Shown in pieces: positions 40,318-49,573 of a stretch of 64,000 bases of DNA. The DNA is from a bacterium (GTDB lineage Bacteria; Actinomycetota; Acidimicrobiia; Acidimicrobiales; Bin134), in contig JAPOVT010000054.1 of assembly GCA_026708015.1 (NCBI GenBank), positions 62,001 through 126,000 of the forward strand. The letters are read 5' to 3'. The position numbers were made by a program, and so were the translations under genes. How positions within the stretch are numbered: the stretch's first letter is position 1; every line of letters starts with the position of its first letter. A model generated the notes under the pieces. It was not told the DNA's origin, searched no databases, and saw only the letters and a list, made by a program, of their open reading frames with translations.

Positions 40318-42303
40318 ATGGATCGCCAACCGCCACTCAAACTGCGCCGGCCTCCCCGCCCGCTTTGGATGTGGGTCCTCATGTTCGTTCCGGTGCTGAT
40401 CCTGGTGGTTTGGCTGTTGATCTGGCTGATCGACTACTCCGGCAGCGGCAACAGGACTCCCCGGGGCTTGAAGATCGAGAGCCCAATCATCTCCGACAGC
40501 GGCATCGACATCGGCGGATTGAGCGAGGACGACGTGACCGCGGTGGTTGTCGACCTGGCCGAGCGCTTCCAGCAGACCCCGGTGGAGATCGCAACGCCCA
40601 GCCAAGCCATCACCGTGACTGCCGCTGACACCGGGCTGGAGGTGGACGTAGAGGGCACTGTGGACGCGATCATGGAATTGGACAGTGGGACGGGCAATCC
40701 CATCGGCTGGACGGCCTCGTTCTTCGAGAGCTCGCGGTTAGAGCTGTTGCTCACTTTGTCGGCCGAAGAAAGCAAGATCGCCCGCCTAGAGGCCGAACTG
40801 CACCGCGCCCCGGCCGATCCGCACATAGTGCTGGAAAACGGCATATTCCAGGTGGCCCCCGGCGTGCCCGGCGAGGTTGCCGATCTATCGCCAGCGCTCC
40901 CCCAACTGCTGGAAGCAGCTGTCCGGGGCGACGACCCCCTGAGGATCGAGGCCGAAGTGAGCCTGATCCCCCCCGAGCGGGGCGAAGAGGTGATGCTCCA
41001 AACGGTGGACTGGGTCAATCAGCGCACTGCCCAGGGGATCCTGGTGACCGTGCAGGAGGTCACCAAGCGTGTGCAGCCGGCCCAGCTCCGCTCCTGGCTC
41101 ACGCTCCATTCCGAGAACGACCAGTGGTCCTACGGAATCGACCAGCAGCGGATCAAAGGGGATCTGGCCGAGCTCTTCATCGAGGTTGCCACCGTGGCAT
41201 CCGAACCGATCCTCACCATTCAAGATGATGTGCCGGTGCTGGTGAGCGAAGTCCCGGCCTACATCTGCTGCCAGCTGAGCGCGTCTCAAGAGGTGCTGGC
41301 CGCCCTGAACACCGCCCAGCCCGCGGTGGAATTGGAGCTGCGGGAGTCCGATGAGATCAACGACCAGAGCTGGCTGGAGGAACGGGGGATCGTGGAGCTG
41401 ACCGGGCGGTTCACCACCCACTACACGCCGGGCCAGGATCGGGTCTCCAACATCCACCGCATCGCCGAGTTGATCCAGGGGGCAGTGGTGTATCCGGGTG
41501 AGATTTTCTCGGTCAACGAATACGTGGGCGAGCGCACCGAGGAGAAGGGGTTCGTGGATGCCGGGGTGATCTACGACGGGGTGTACACCGATGACGTGGG
41601 GGGAGGCATCTCCCAATTCATCACCACCTTGTTCACCGCCACCTTCAACGCCGGAATGGAGTTTCCCGAATACCAGGCCCACAGCATCGACATCGCCCGC
41701 TACCGCGATGGTGTGGACGCCACCATCTCCTGGCCCAAGCCCGACTTCAAGTTCCGAAACCCCAACCCCTATGCGGTGCTGCTGTGGCCCACCGTGACCA
41801 GCGGCAGCGTCACCGTGAGCGTTTACTCCACCGCCTATACCGAGGTGGAGTGGACCAACCGCTATGACACCCCGCGGGGGCACTGCACCCGGCGCACCAC
41901 TGAGCGCAGCCGGACCTACTCCGACGGCACGGTTTTGCGCGACTCGGTCTCCGCGCTCTACCAGCCCCGAGAGGGCATCAACTGCCAAGGAGTGTGTACG
42001 TCTTCGGTGCTGCCGATGGACGCGGACGGCGATGGCGTGGTGGAGCTGGACGAAGCGGGGCTGCCCGAGGAGTGCATCGACCCCGAAGATTGCACCGGAA
42101 CCCATGCCCCCGCTGACGTGAACGAGGACAATCGGGCCGATCTCTGCACTATTGCCCCGCCTGAGGAAGAGGTAGAGCCCGGGGAGGCTGTTCCTCCCGA
42201 GGAAAAGGGGGAACCCGGAGAGACACCCGCTCAAGATCCCGACGCCCAACCCGGGCAATCGCAGGCCTTAGATCCCCAGCAAGCGGCGGGCCAGGCCGCG
42301 TGA
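40318..42303 (+). CDS. VanW-family membrane-anchored protein
   Basis: A 661-residue protein with one N-terminal membrane helix (MWVLMFVPVLILVVWLLIWL) and a mostly external body. A PG-binding-4-like region precedes the VanW core: FTTHYTPGQDRVSNIHRIAE, GEIFSVNEYVGERT, VGGGISQFITTLF near residue 420. VanW proteins are cell-envelope factors of uncertain role. The C-terminus has an EF-hand-like loop DADGDGVVELDE, a second acidic DVNEDNRADLC stretch and a Pro/Glu/Gln-rich tail. It probably works in the wall. The next gene follows after 13 bases. Confidence 0.86.
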   Translation: MDRQPPLKLRRPPRPLWMWVLMFVPVLILVVWLLIWLIDYSGSGNRTPRGLKIESPIISDSGIDIGGLSEDDVTAVVVDLAERFQQTPVEIATPSQAITVTAADTGLEVDVEGTVDAIMELDSGTGNPIGWTASFFESSRLELLLTLSAEESKIARLEAELHRAPADPHIVLENGIFQVAPGVPGEVADLSPALPQLLEAAVRGDDPLRIEAEVSLIPPERGEEVMLQTVDWVNQRTAQGILVTVQEVTKRVQPAQLRSWLTLHSENDQWSYGIDQQRIKGDLAELFIEVATVASEPILTIQDDVPVLVSEVPAYICCQLSASQEVLAALNTAQPAVELELRESDEINDQSWLEERGIVELTGRFTTHYTPGQDRVSNIHRIAELIQGAVVYPGEIFSVNEYVGERTEEKGFVDAGVIYDGVYTDDVGGGISQFITTLFTATFNAGMEFPEYQAHSIDIARYRDGVDATISWPKPDFKFRNPNPYAVLLWPTVTSGSVTVSVYSTAYTEVEWTNRYDTPRGHCTRRTTERSRTYSDGTVLRDSVSALYQPREGINCQGVCTSSVLPMDADGDGVVELDEAGLPEECIDPEDCTGTHAPADVNEDNRADLCTIAPPEEEVEPGEAVPPEEKGEPGETPAQDPDAQPGQSQALDPQQAAGQAA

Positions 42304-42316
42304 GCCCGTCAGATCG

Positions 42317-43525
42317 ATGAACGACGACTGGGACGCGGCCGTCATCGGAGCCGGGCCAGCCGGGTGCGCGGCGGGCATCACTTTGGCTCGGGCCGGAAAG
42401 CGGGTGGTGATGGTGGACAAGGCCCGCTTCCCCCGTCCCAAAGCGTGCGGCGACGGACTCACTGCCGGCGCCCTGAGGATCCTGGAAGGCCTAGGGCTGG
42501 ACCCGGCCCCCATCTCCACGTGGATGCCAGTGGAGGACGTCTACATCCGATCGCCCTCAGGCCGCACTGTCGAGTTTCCACTTCCCCGATCGGGCGGTCA
42601 ATTCGCCGCGGTTGTCCCCCGGGCCGAGTTGGACAACGCCCTGGTGGAGAAGGCCAAGGCCGAGGGCGTTGATTTGGCGGAGGGCGCCGCCTGCCAGGGG
42701 CTTTCCGAGGATGACGGCCGAGTGACCCTGGAATTGGAGGGCACAGGGACGATGACCGCTGGCTACGCCATTGCTGCTGATGGGATGTGGTCGCCCACCC
42801 GCAAGTTCCTGGGGCTGGCCCACGACGGATACCGGGGCGACTGGCATGCGTTCCGCCAGTACTGGTCGGGGGTGGACACTCAGGCCAGCCGGGCATTGTG
42901 GGTGTGGTTTGAGGAGGAGATCCTGCCTGGCTATGTCTGGTCGTTTCCCCTGCCCGACGGCCGGGCCAACGTGGGGTTCGGCGTGCGCCGGGACGGCCCG
43001 GTGGCGGTGGGCGATATGGGCAAGCTGTGGCGAGACCTGCTGGAGCGAGACCACATCCGAGCCGTGCTGGGCGATGGCGCCGCCCCTGAGACGTCTCACC
43101 GGGCCTGGCCCATTCCCGCCCGTATAGACAAGATCTCCCTGACTGCCCGTCGAACCATGTTCACCGGCGACGCCGCGGCAGCCACCGACCCGATGAGCGG
43201 CGAGGGCATCGCCCAGGCCCTGATCACCGGTATTGGTGCGGCCAACGCCGTGCTCACCGGCGGCGGTGACGCCAACCTGGTGATGGCCCACTACCGCCGT
43301 TTTGTGCGCCAAGAGCTGTTCGCCGACCATCGCATGGCCCGCCGTCTGGGCCGGGTTTTGGCCACCCGCCCCGGGGCCCGGGGAGCGGTGCGCATCGCCG
43401 GGCTCACCCCTTGGACCCGGCGAAACTTCGCCCGCTGGCTCTTCGAAGACTACCCCCGGTCCATCATCACCACCCCCCGCCGCTGGCGCCACAAACCCCT
43501 CACCACCCCCGGCGCTTACCGCTAG
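42317..43525 (+). CDS. Geranylgeranyl-reductase-type FAD oxidoreductase
   Basis: A 402-residue flavoprotein: dinucleotide-binding AAVIGAGPAGCAAGITLARAG at the N-terminus, PRPKACGDGLTAGALRIL (the Cys-containing family motif), YAIAADGMWSPTRK, and the second FAD motif MFTGDAAAATDPMSGEGI near residue 279. Members reduce polyprenyl chains or hydroxylate aromatics. The first reaction is more likely by motif. Its start follows the VanW stop after 13 bases, so the two may be co-transcribed. Confidence 0.87.
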   Translation: MNDDWDAAVIGAGPAGCAAGITLARAGKRVVMVDKARFPRPKACGDGLTAGALRILEGLGLDPAPISTWMPVEDVYIRSPSGRTVEFPLPRSGGQFAAVVPRAELDNALVEKAKAEGVDLAEGAACQGLSEDDGRVTLELEGTGTMTAGYAIAADGMWSPTRKFLGLAHDGYRGDWHAFRQYWSGVDTQASRALWVWFEEEILPGYVWSFPLPDGRANVGFGVRRDGPVAVGDMGKLWRDLLERDHIRAVLGDGAAPETSHRAWPIPARIDKISLTARRTMFTGDAAAATDPMSGEGIAQALITGIGAANAVLTGGGDANLVMAHYRRFVRQELFADHRMARRLGRVLATRPGARGAVRIAGLTPWTRRNFARWLFEDYPRSIITTPRRWRHKPLTTPGAYR

Positions 43526-43553
43526 CGCACTCAATAGCCGTAACCTTCCGGTC

Positions 43554-44459
43554 ATGGCATTGAGTTTTGACAACAGGGTTGCGATCGTCACGGGAGCCGG
43601 CGGCGGGCTGGGGCGACTGTACGCCCTGGAGCTGGCCCGGCGGGGGGCCCGGTTGGTGATCAACGACTTGGGCGGGGCCGCTGATGGCACCGGGGCCAGC
43701 GAGGGCCCGGCCCAGTTGGTGGCCAACGAGATCAATGACGGCGGCGGCGAGGCGATGGCCGACACCAACTCGGTGGCCACCTCCGAGGGCGGGGCCGCCA
43801 TTACTGCCACCGCGATGGAAGCGTTCGGGCGGGTGGACATTGTGATCAACAACGCCGGAATCCTGCGGGACAAGACCTTCCACAAGCTGGAGGACGATCA
43901 GCTCCACCCGGTACTGGCCGTCCATCTTCGGGGGGCGTTCAACGTCACCCGGCCGGCTTTCGTCCAGATGCGCGAGCAGGGCTATGGCCGCATCGTCTGC
44001 GCCACATCCAACGCAGGAGTGCTGGGCAACTTTGGCCAGTCCAACTACAGCGCGGCCAAGATGGGCCTTGTCGGGCTCACCAACACGCTGGCTCTGGAGG
44101 GGGCCAAGTACAACATCAAGGCCAACTGCATCGCGCCGGTGGCCACCACCCGCATGACCGAGGCCATACTCGGCGAGGAGGTCAAAGAGACCATGAATCC
44201 TGAGCTGGTCACTCCGGTGGTGTGCTTTCTGGCCCATGAGGACTGTCCGGTCTCGGGCGAGGTGTACTCCGCGGCCGGCGGCACGGTGGCCCGTTTCTTC
44301 ATCGGCCGGACCCCCGGCTACTACAACCCCGATCTCACCGTGGAGGACGTGGCTGAGAATTTCGATCAGATTCGCGACGAGTCCGGCTACAAGGTTCTGA
44401 ACGACGCCAACCACGAGGTGGGCGTGGCCTACAAGATGATCCGTGCTGCCCCGGAATGA
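43554..44459 (+). CDS. SDR oxidoreductase, MFE-2/17-beta-HSD4-like
   Basis: A 301-residue SDR from ATG 43554: TGAGGGLGRLYALELARRG near residue 13, NDLGGAADGTGAS (the insert typical of MFE-2 hydroxyacyl-CoA dehydrogenases), NNAGILRDKTF near residue 98, YSAAK and a long C-terminal tail (RDESGYKVLNDANHEVG). TAACCT seven bases upstream could be a leaderless -10. It likely oxidises 3-hydroxyacyl-CoA. The stop overlaps the next gene by four bases (ATGA). Confidence 0.88.
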   Translation: MALSFDNRVAIVTGAGGGLGRLYALELARRGARLVINDLGGAADGTGASEGPAQLVANEINDGGGEAMADTNSVATSEGGAAITATAMEAFGRVDIVINNAGILRDKTFHKLEDDQLHPVLAVHLRGAFNVTRPAFVQMREQGYGRIVCATSNAGVLGNFGQSNYSAAKMGLVGLTNTLALEGAKYNIKANCIAPVATTRMTEAILGEEVKETMNPELVTPVVCFLAHEDCPVSGEVYSAAGGTVARFFIGRTPGYYNPDLTVEDVAENFDQIRDESGYKVLNDANHEVGVAYKMIRAAPE

Positions 44460-45136
44460 CCGCTGACATGGCCGAACACCCCGATGACGCTTCTGACGCG
44501 GCCGACTTGCTAAAGGACCTCGACGACGAGGACATCCAGGACGTGGCGTTCTTCGGCGAAGCGCCCGGCTACGAGGCGCTAGACGAGGAGGGGTTCGAAG
44601 ACGAAACCCCCGAAGGCACGTCGGCGGCTGTGGAGGCATTCGACGAGGCCGCCGAGCAGCTTTTCAACCGTCTCCGGGGCCATCCGATGGCCGACCGGGT
44701 GTTCTACACCGCCTCAGAACTGGGCAACTTCAGCATCCTGTGGCACGCCCTGGCCTGGGCTGGTGCGACCTCCAAGCGGGGTCGGCGCCGAGCCCTGCGG
44801 GTGTCTGTAGCTTTGGCGGTGGAGTCAGCGCTGGTCAACGGACCGATAAAATCAGCCTTCAACCGCTCCCGGCCGCTGGCTGAGCGCGACCATCCGCACC
44901 GGCTGCGCCAGCCGCTCACCAGCAGCTTTCCGAGCGGCCATGCCAGCGCCGCGGTGGTAGCCGCCGCGCTCTTGGCCGAGTCCCGACGCCGCCGCTGGCC
45001 GTTCTGGGCGGCCGCCTCAGTGGTGGCGGCCAGCAGGGTCCATGTGCGCATCCACCACGCTTCCGACGTGGTGGTCGGCGCCCTGGTGGGCGCAGTGATC
45101 GCCCGGCTGTTCAAGAAGATCTGGCCGCTTCGCTAG
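44456..45136 (+). CDS. PAP2-family phosphatase
   Basis: A 226-residue protein with an acidic N-terminus of about 65 residues, then a PAP2 core: KSAFNRSRPLAE (motif 1), SSFPSGHASAAV (motif 2) and SRVHVRIHHASDVVVG (motif 3). Several membrane helices surround the motifs. It dephosphorylates lipid phosphates such as phosphatidic acid or undecaprenyl-PP. The start could also be ATG 44468. Its TAG stop lies exactly at the left end of the inverted-repeat element at 45134-45299, so the original C-terminus may have been changed. Confidence 0.86.
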   Translation: MTADMAEHPDDASDAADLLKDLDDEDIQDVAFFGEAPGYEALDEEGFEDETPEGTSAAVEAFDEAAEQLFNRLRGHPMADRVFYTASELGNFSILWHALAWAGATSKRGRRRALRVSVALAVESALVNGPIKSAFNRSRPLAERDHPHRLRQPLTSSFPSGHASAAVVAAALLAESRRRRWPFWAAASVVAASRVHVRIHHASDVVVGALVGAVIARLFKKIWPLR

Positions 45137-45299
45137 TGGTCCGTCTGCAAATTGGTCAGGGCGTCCTGCTAGCCATCGACGCCCCTCGCGGCGTTGCTCC
45201 TCCTTGCCGTACGCTCCGGGTATGGCTGCGTCGGTGCGCCTTGCGAGGAACGCCGATGCCGTCGCAATCCGCGCCAGCCAATTCACAGACGGACCACTA
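45134..45299. mobile_element. MITE-like element with terminal inverted repeats
   Basis: TAGTGGTCCGTCTG at 45134-45147 is matched exactly in reverse complement by 45286-45299. Extended inward, 20 of 22 bases pair. A second pair, 45174-45189 with 45243-45258 (13 of 16), lies at the same distance from each end, so the whole 166 bp forms a long imperfect hairpin. The ends begin and finish with TA, as for IS630/Tc1-type targets. No transposase is encoded. A transcription terminator is unlikely at this length. Confidence 0.6.
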
Positions 45300-45306
45300 A
45301 TGGACC

Positions 45307-46401
45307 ATGGCCGATCACAACACCGTCAGCGTCTACGAGGACCGGGCGGCCGAATGGCGGGCTGAGCGCCAGCCCAAGTCCACTTCAGCGGTCGAAGCTT
45401 TCGCCGCCCTAGATCGCCCTGACGGAATCACCGCCGATCTGGGCTGCGGCCCCGGCTGGCACACCGCCGCGCTGGCTGGCCCCGCCCTGCCCAGCCCCGC
45501 GCTGGCCATCGACGCGGCCCGGTCCATGCTGGAGATGGTTCCCGAACACGCCCCCGATGCCCTGCGCTGCCGGGCTGATCTGGCCGCGCTGCCCTTGGCC
45601 ACCGGGTCGCTGGCCGGGGCGTGGGCATCGCGCAGCTACGTACACCTCGACCGCCGCCATGTACCGCTGGCGCTGGCCGACCTGCACCGAGCTCTGGCTG
45701 TTGGCGCGCCGGTGGAACTTCACATCTTCGAGGGGGATGCCGATTTCGAGCCGTTCTCCGACGACGACTTCCCCGGCCGCCGCTTCTCCCAGTGGCCCGA
45801 AGAGTGGATTGCGCCCCTCATGGAGGGCGCCGGGTTCGAGCTCGACGCCCTGAAGCGGTTGGACCGGCCCCCCAAGGTTGCCACCCTCATCGTCAAAGGT
45901 CGCCGGGCCCGCACGCTGCCCGACACCGTGGGCCCAGAAATGCGGCTATTGATTTGCGGCCTGAACCCCAGCGTGTATGCGGCCAACGCCGGCGCGGGAT
46001 TCGCCCGACCGGGCAACCGGTTCTGGCCCGCGGTGCTGGCCGCCGGCTTGGTGAGTGCCGACCGCGACCCCCGGCGGGCGCTGATCGACCACGGGGTGGG
46101 CATGACCGATCTAGTCAAGCGGGCCACCCCCCGGGCCGATGAGCTCACCGCCGACGAGTACCGCCGGGGCCTCGACCGGCTGAAGTGGCTAGCGGAGTGG
46201 CTCAGTCCCTCGGCGGTGTGCTTCGTGGGGCTGGCCGGCTGGCGGGCCGCCGTGGACCGAAAGGCAAAGGCCGGGCCGCAACCTCAAGGGTTGGCCGGTC
46301 GACCGGTCTATGTCATGCCCTCCACCAGCGGGGCAGCCGCCGGCTATCAGATGGCCGACTACGTCAGCCACCTCCAGCGGGCCGCGGCGCTAGCGACCTG
46401 A
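45307..46401 (+). CDS. Fusion of a methyltransferase and a mismatch-specific uracil-DNA glycosylase
   Basis: A 364-residue protein with two domains. Residues 1-195 form a SAM methyltransferase (YEDRAAEWRAERQ, ADLGCGPGWHTAAL near residue 44, LALADLHRALAVGAPVEL). Residues about 210-364 form a MUG/TDG-type glycosylase with MRLLICGLNPSVYAANAG and ARPGNRFWPAVL at the active site and MPSTSGAAAG in place of the DNA-insertion loop. Mug excises U or T from mispairs. No frameshift is needed to join the domains. The start lies seven bases after the MITE-like element. Its 3' end overlaps the convergent LLM gene by 38 bases. Confidence 0.83.
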   Translation: MADHNTVSVYEDRAAEWRAERQPKSTSAVEAFAALDRPDGITADLGCGPGWHTAALAGPALPSPALAIDAARSMLEMVPEHAPDALRCRADLAALPLATGSLAGAWASRSYVHLDRRHVPLALADLHRALAVGAPVELHIFEGDADFEPFSDDDFPGRRFSQWPEEWIAPLMEGAGFELDALKRLDRPPKVATLIVKGRRARTLPDTVGPEMRLLICGLNPSVYAANAGAGFARPGNRFWPAVLAAGLVSADRDPRRALIDHGVGMTDLVKRATPRADELTADEYRRGLDRLKWLAEWLSPSAVCFVGLAGWRAAVDRKAKAGPQPQGLAGRPVYVMPSTSGAAAGYQMADYVSHLQRAAALAT

Positions 46402-47344
46402 CTGCCTCCCAAGGGTCGATCCCGCCCAAAGGCATCAACATGAGCGATGAGGTGGTGACGCCGTTATCGAAGTATCGGTCGATGTGCTTGCGGCACTCCT
46501 CGGGGGTGCCGTTCACAATCAGGTCGTCCACCACCTGCTCGGGAATGGCCTCCAGCGATCCGGCCCGGTCGCCGGCCGCCCACCGCTCCCAGTGCTCGGC
46601 CAGCAGCTCGCCACGCCCTAGCCACTGGTGGAACGCCCGGTAGACGGGCACATTGAGGTAGCCGGCCACCGCCCGCCGCCCCTGGGCGATAACCGTCTCC
46701 CGGTCGGGGTTCGGGCACACGAAGATGCGGGCCACGATCTCCTTGTCGGGACCCTGGGCATTGACGATCTCGCTCACCCGGGCGGTGTCGTCGGCCGACA
46801 GCCAGTTGATGATGGCCCCGTCGGCCTCTTTGCCGGCCAGCGTCAGCATCTGGGATCGCAGCGCCGCCACCAAGATCGGCGGCGGCTCGGGTGGGACCAT
46901 TCCCAGCCGAAAGCCCTGAACCGAGAAGGTGTCGTAGTCGCCGCTCACCTTCTCGCCGGCCAGGGCGGGCTTCAAAAAGCGCACCAAGTCGCGCACCCGC
47001 TGGTAGGGGGCGTCGAACGGAATGGAGTTCCACCGTTCCACGATCACGTCCGAGGAGCTACCCACCCCCAGCAAGAACCGCCCCGGCGCCAGCGACGCCA
47101 GCGTCGCCGCCGACTGGGCCACGAGGGCCGGACCCCGGGTATAGGCCGGGACGATAGCGGTGCCCAAGCGCAGCGTCGGCGCCCACTGCGAGGCCAGCAC
47201 CAGCGGGGTGAAAGCGTCGTGGGAGTTGGACTCCGACGACCACACGTCGGTGTAGCCCAATTCGACCAGCTCAGCCATCTGAGCGGCCTGCTGGTCGATG
47301 GGGCCGAACAGGGGAACCGTCATCCCGTCGCGTCGTGAAACCAT
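46364..47344 (-). CDS. LLM-class oxidoreductase, F420-dependent type
   Basis: A 326-residue luciferase-like TIM-barrel protein: MAELVELGYTDVWSSES near residue 24, LRLGTAIVPAYTRGP near residue 58, LASLAPGRFLLGVGSSSDVIVERW near residue 80 and PILVAALRSQMLTLAG near residue 155. The pattern is that of actinobacterial F420-linked oxidoreductases rather than FMN monooxygenases. Substrate is unknown. It is convergent with the glycosylase fusion and divergent from phaC. Confidence 0.87.
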   Translation of the reverse strand: MVSRRDGMTVPLFGPIDQQAAQMAELVELGYTDVWSSESNSHDAFTPLVLASQWAPTLRLGTAIVPAYTRGPALVAQSAATLASLAPGRFLLGVGSSSDVIVERWNSIPFDAPYQRVRDLVRFLKPALAGEKVSGDYDTFSVQGFRLGMVPPEPPPILVAALRSQMLTLAGKEADGAIINWLSADDTARVSEIVNAQGPDKEIVARIFVCPNPDRETVIAQGRRAVAGYLNVPVYRAFHQWLGRGELLAEHWERWAAGDRAGSLEAIPEQVVDDLIVNGTPEECRKHIDRYFDNGVTTSSLMLMPLGGIDPWEAVRSLAPRPAGGG

Positions 47345-47406
47345 GCGGCAACTCTATGGCTCCTGAGTGACGAGTCTTGGAGTTCTGCTTGATAAAGTTC
47401 CCAACC

Positions 47407-49170
47407 GTGAGTGAAGAGGTCGAAGCAGGGAAAATTGGGGCCACCGCCGGCGAGTCCGATGTCCTCGACCCCAACTGGGTGGGCGACCAGATCATCGACA
47501 CGCTCGACCCGGTCTACTTCGCCCGCACCCTGGTGAACGCGGGCATGAAGGCCGCGGCCAATCCGGTGGGGGTGGGTACCGCCCTCCTCAAGGCGGCCGC
47601 CGGAGCGATGAAGGTGGGAGCGGCCACCATGGCCAAGGCGGCCAACACCGCCGACCCCGAGGCCCCTGCGCCCATTCAGCCCCGACCCAAGGACCACCGC
47701 TGGACCTCCACAGCCTGGCAGGACAATCCATATTTCTTCGGTCTCCAGCAGACCTATCTGCTGACCAGGAACTTGGCCGACGACCTCATCGACGCGGCCA
47801 ACCTGGATGAAGCCGAGGACCGCAAAGCGAAATTCGCCGCCTCATTCGCCTTCGACGCCCTGGCCCCCACCAACATGCTGCTCACCAACCCCGATGCCCT
47901 GGCCAAGGCCGCGGCCACCGGCGGGGCCAGCGTGGTCAAGGGCGCGGCCAACATGCTCCACGACCTGCGCCACAACGATGGGTGGCCGTCCAAGGTGGAC
48001 GATTCGGGGTTCGAGCCGGGTCTGAACATGGCCCTGACTCCTGGCAAGGTGGTGTACCGCAGCGACCTGATCGAGGTCATGCAGTACGAGCCGCAGACCG
48101 AACAGGTCTACAAGATCCCGATGCTGTTCTGCCCGCCGTGGATCAACAAGTACTACATCATGGACTTGGCCCCGCAGAAGAGCCTGATCGAATGGGCGGT
48201 GCAGCACGGCCACACCTGCTTCACCATCAGCTATCGCAACCCCGACGGGTCGATGCGCGACACCAGCTTCGAGGACTATCTGCGCCAGGGACCCCTCGAC
48301 GCCCTGCGGGTGGTGCAGGAGATAACCGGGCAGACGCAGGTGAACACCGTCAACGTGTGTCTGGGGGGCACGCTCAGCGCCATCGCCATGGCCCACGGAG
48401 CGGCCACCGGCGACCAGCCGATCCACACCGCCACGTTCTTGAACACTTTGACCGACTTCTCCGATCCCGGCGTGCTGGGAGCGTTCACCGACGAGCCCAC
48501 CGTGGCCGGGCTCGAGCGCAAGATGGCCGACCAGGGATATCTGGAGGCCAGCGAGATGGCCCGCACCTTCGACGCCATCCGGGCCAACGACCTGATCTTC
48601 CAGTACGTGGTGAACAACTGGCTGTTGGGCGAGGACCCGCCGGCGTTCGACCTGCTGGCCTGGAACAACGACAGCACCCGGATGCCGGCCCGCATGCACA
48701 GCAGCTACCTGCGCCGCTGCTACCTCCACAATGAGTTCGCCAACGACACTTTCGAGGTCGACGGCACCTCTCTGCGCCCCGCCGACATCAAACAGGACGC
48801 CTACGTGCTGTCGGCCATCGACGACCACATCGTGCCGTGGACGGCGGCCTACCGAACCGCAACCCTGCTAGGGGGCCACAACCGATTCGTGCTCAGCACC
48901 TCCGGCCACATCGCCGGCATCGTCAACCCGCCCAGCCCCAAGGCCCGCCACTGGACCAACGACAAGATCCCAGAGTCGCCCGAGGGGTGGTTGGAAGGCG
49001 CCGAACAGCACCAGGAAACGTGGTGGGAGGACTGGGCCGAATGGATCGGCGAACGGGCTGGCGACAAGGTCGATGCCCCCAAGCAGCTCGGCAGCGAGGC
49101 CTACACGCCGATGGAGGACGCCCCGGGCCTCTATGTGAAAATGCGCTCCGATGACGCATTCTCAGACTGA
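47407..49170 (+). CDS. phaC: Polyhydroxyalkanoate synthase, class I type
   Basis: A 587-residue PhaC from GTG 47407. The box holding the nucleophile Cys reads NVCLGGTLSAIA (usually GxCxGG, here Asn in the first place). The Asp is in LSAIDDHIVPW and the His in STSGHIAGIVNPP, so the triad is complete. The N-terminal half is typical of PHA synthases. It polymerises 3-hydroxyacyl-CoA on granule surfaces. TAAAGT at 47393-47398 lies eight bases before the start. A phasin and a 3-hydroxyacyl-CoA dehydrogenase gene follow. Confidence 0.93.
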   Translation: MSEEVEAGKIGATAGESDVLDPNWVGDQIIDTLDPVYFARTLVNAGMKAAANPVGVGTALLKAAAGAMKVGAATMAKAANTADPEAPAPIQPRPKDHRWTSTAWQDNPYFFGLQQTYLLTRNLADDLIDAANLDEAEDRKAKFAASFAFDALAPTNMLLTNPDALAKAAATGGASVVKGAANMLHDLRHNDGWPSKVDDSGFEPGLNMALTPGKVVYRSDLIEVMQYEPQTEQVYKIPMLFCPPWINKYYIMDLAPQKSLIEWAVQHGHTCFTISYRNPDGSMRDTSFEDYLRQGPLDALRVVQEITGQTQVNTVNVCLGGTLSAIAMAHGAATGDQPIHTATFLNTLTDFSDPGVLGAFTDEPTVAGLERKMADQGYLEASEMARTFDAIRANDLIFQYVVNNWLLGEDPPAFDLLAWNNDSTRMPARMHSSYLRRCYLHNEFANDTFEVDGTSLRPADIKQDAYVLSAIDDHIVPWTAAYRTATLLGGHNRFVLSTSGHIAGIVNPPSPKARHWTNDKIPESPEGWLEGAEQHQETWWEDWAEWIGERAGDKVDAPKQLGSEAYTPMEDAPGLYVKMRSDDAFSD

Positions 49171-49201
49171 TCGAATTTCTCCGAAAAAAGTCTCTATTGA
49201 A

Positions 49202-49230
49202 TTGCCAATCAAGCTCCTGCTAAGTAAAGT
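49202..49230 (+). promoter_or_regulatory. Phasin promoter, leaderless
   Basis: TTGCCA (49202-49207), a 17-base spacer and TAAAGT (49225-49230). The ATG follows after seven bases. The same TAAAGT hexamer precedes phaC. The promoter lies in the 67-base gap after phaC, so the phasin can be made in excess of the synthase. Confidence 0.6.
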
Positions 49231-49237
49231 ATGCAAC

Positions 49238-49549
49238 ATGACCGACGTCAAAGAAATCACCGAAGCCGTGCAAGAACAGGTTCTGAGCGCCCTCAAGATG
49301 GGCCAGACCGCCATCGTCGAAGGTGTCCGCACCCTCACCGATACGGTCGGCAGCATCACACCCGAGAGCTTGAAGCTTGATTCCGTGCCCGGCCTTGACT
49401 CCCTTCCCGATCCCAAGGAGCTGATGAACGTCAGCTTCGGGTTCGCCCAGGAACTGCTCAACACCCAGAAGGAGTTCGCCCAGAACTTGCTGGCCGCAGC
49501 CACCGCCAACGGCGCAGCTCCGGCCCAGCCAGTTTCCAAGAAGAGCTGA
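49238..49549 (+). CDS. Phasin-like granule-associated protein
   Basis: A 103-residue helical protein (MTDVKEITEAVQEQVLSALK at the N-terminus; SFGFAQELLNTQKEFAQNLL in the second helix) with no Cys and a Lys-rich end. The amphipathic helices and position next to phaC fit a phasin that coats polyhydroxyalkanoate granules. The ATG at 49238 is set by the promoter; the frame extends upstream to 49151 only by reading into the phaC end. Confidence 0.8.
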   Translation: MTDVKEITEAVQEQVLSALKMGQTAIVEGVRTLTDTVGSITPESLKLDSVPGLDSLPDPKELMNVSFGFAQELLNTQKEFAQNLLAAATANGAAPAQPVSKKS

Positions 49550-49573
49550 TTCCCCCCTCAGCTCTTTCCTGCA

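Noticed and set aside
47842-48828. 328-residue frame on the minus strand
   Set aside because: Antisense to phaC, whose catalytic triad is complete.
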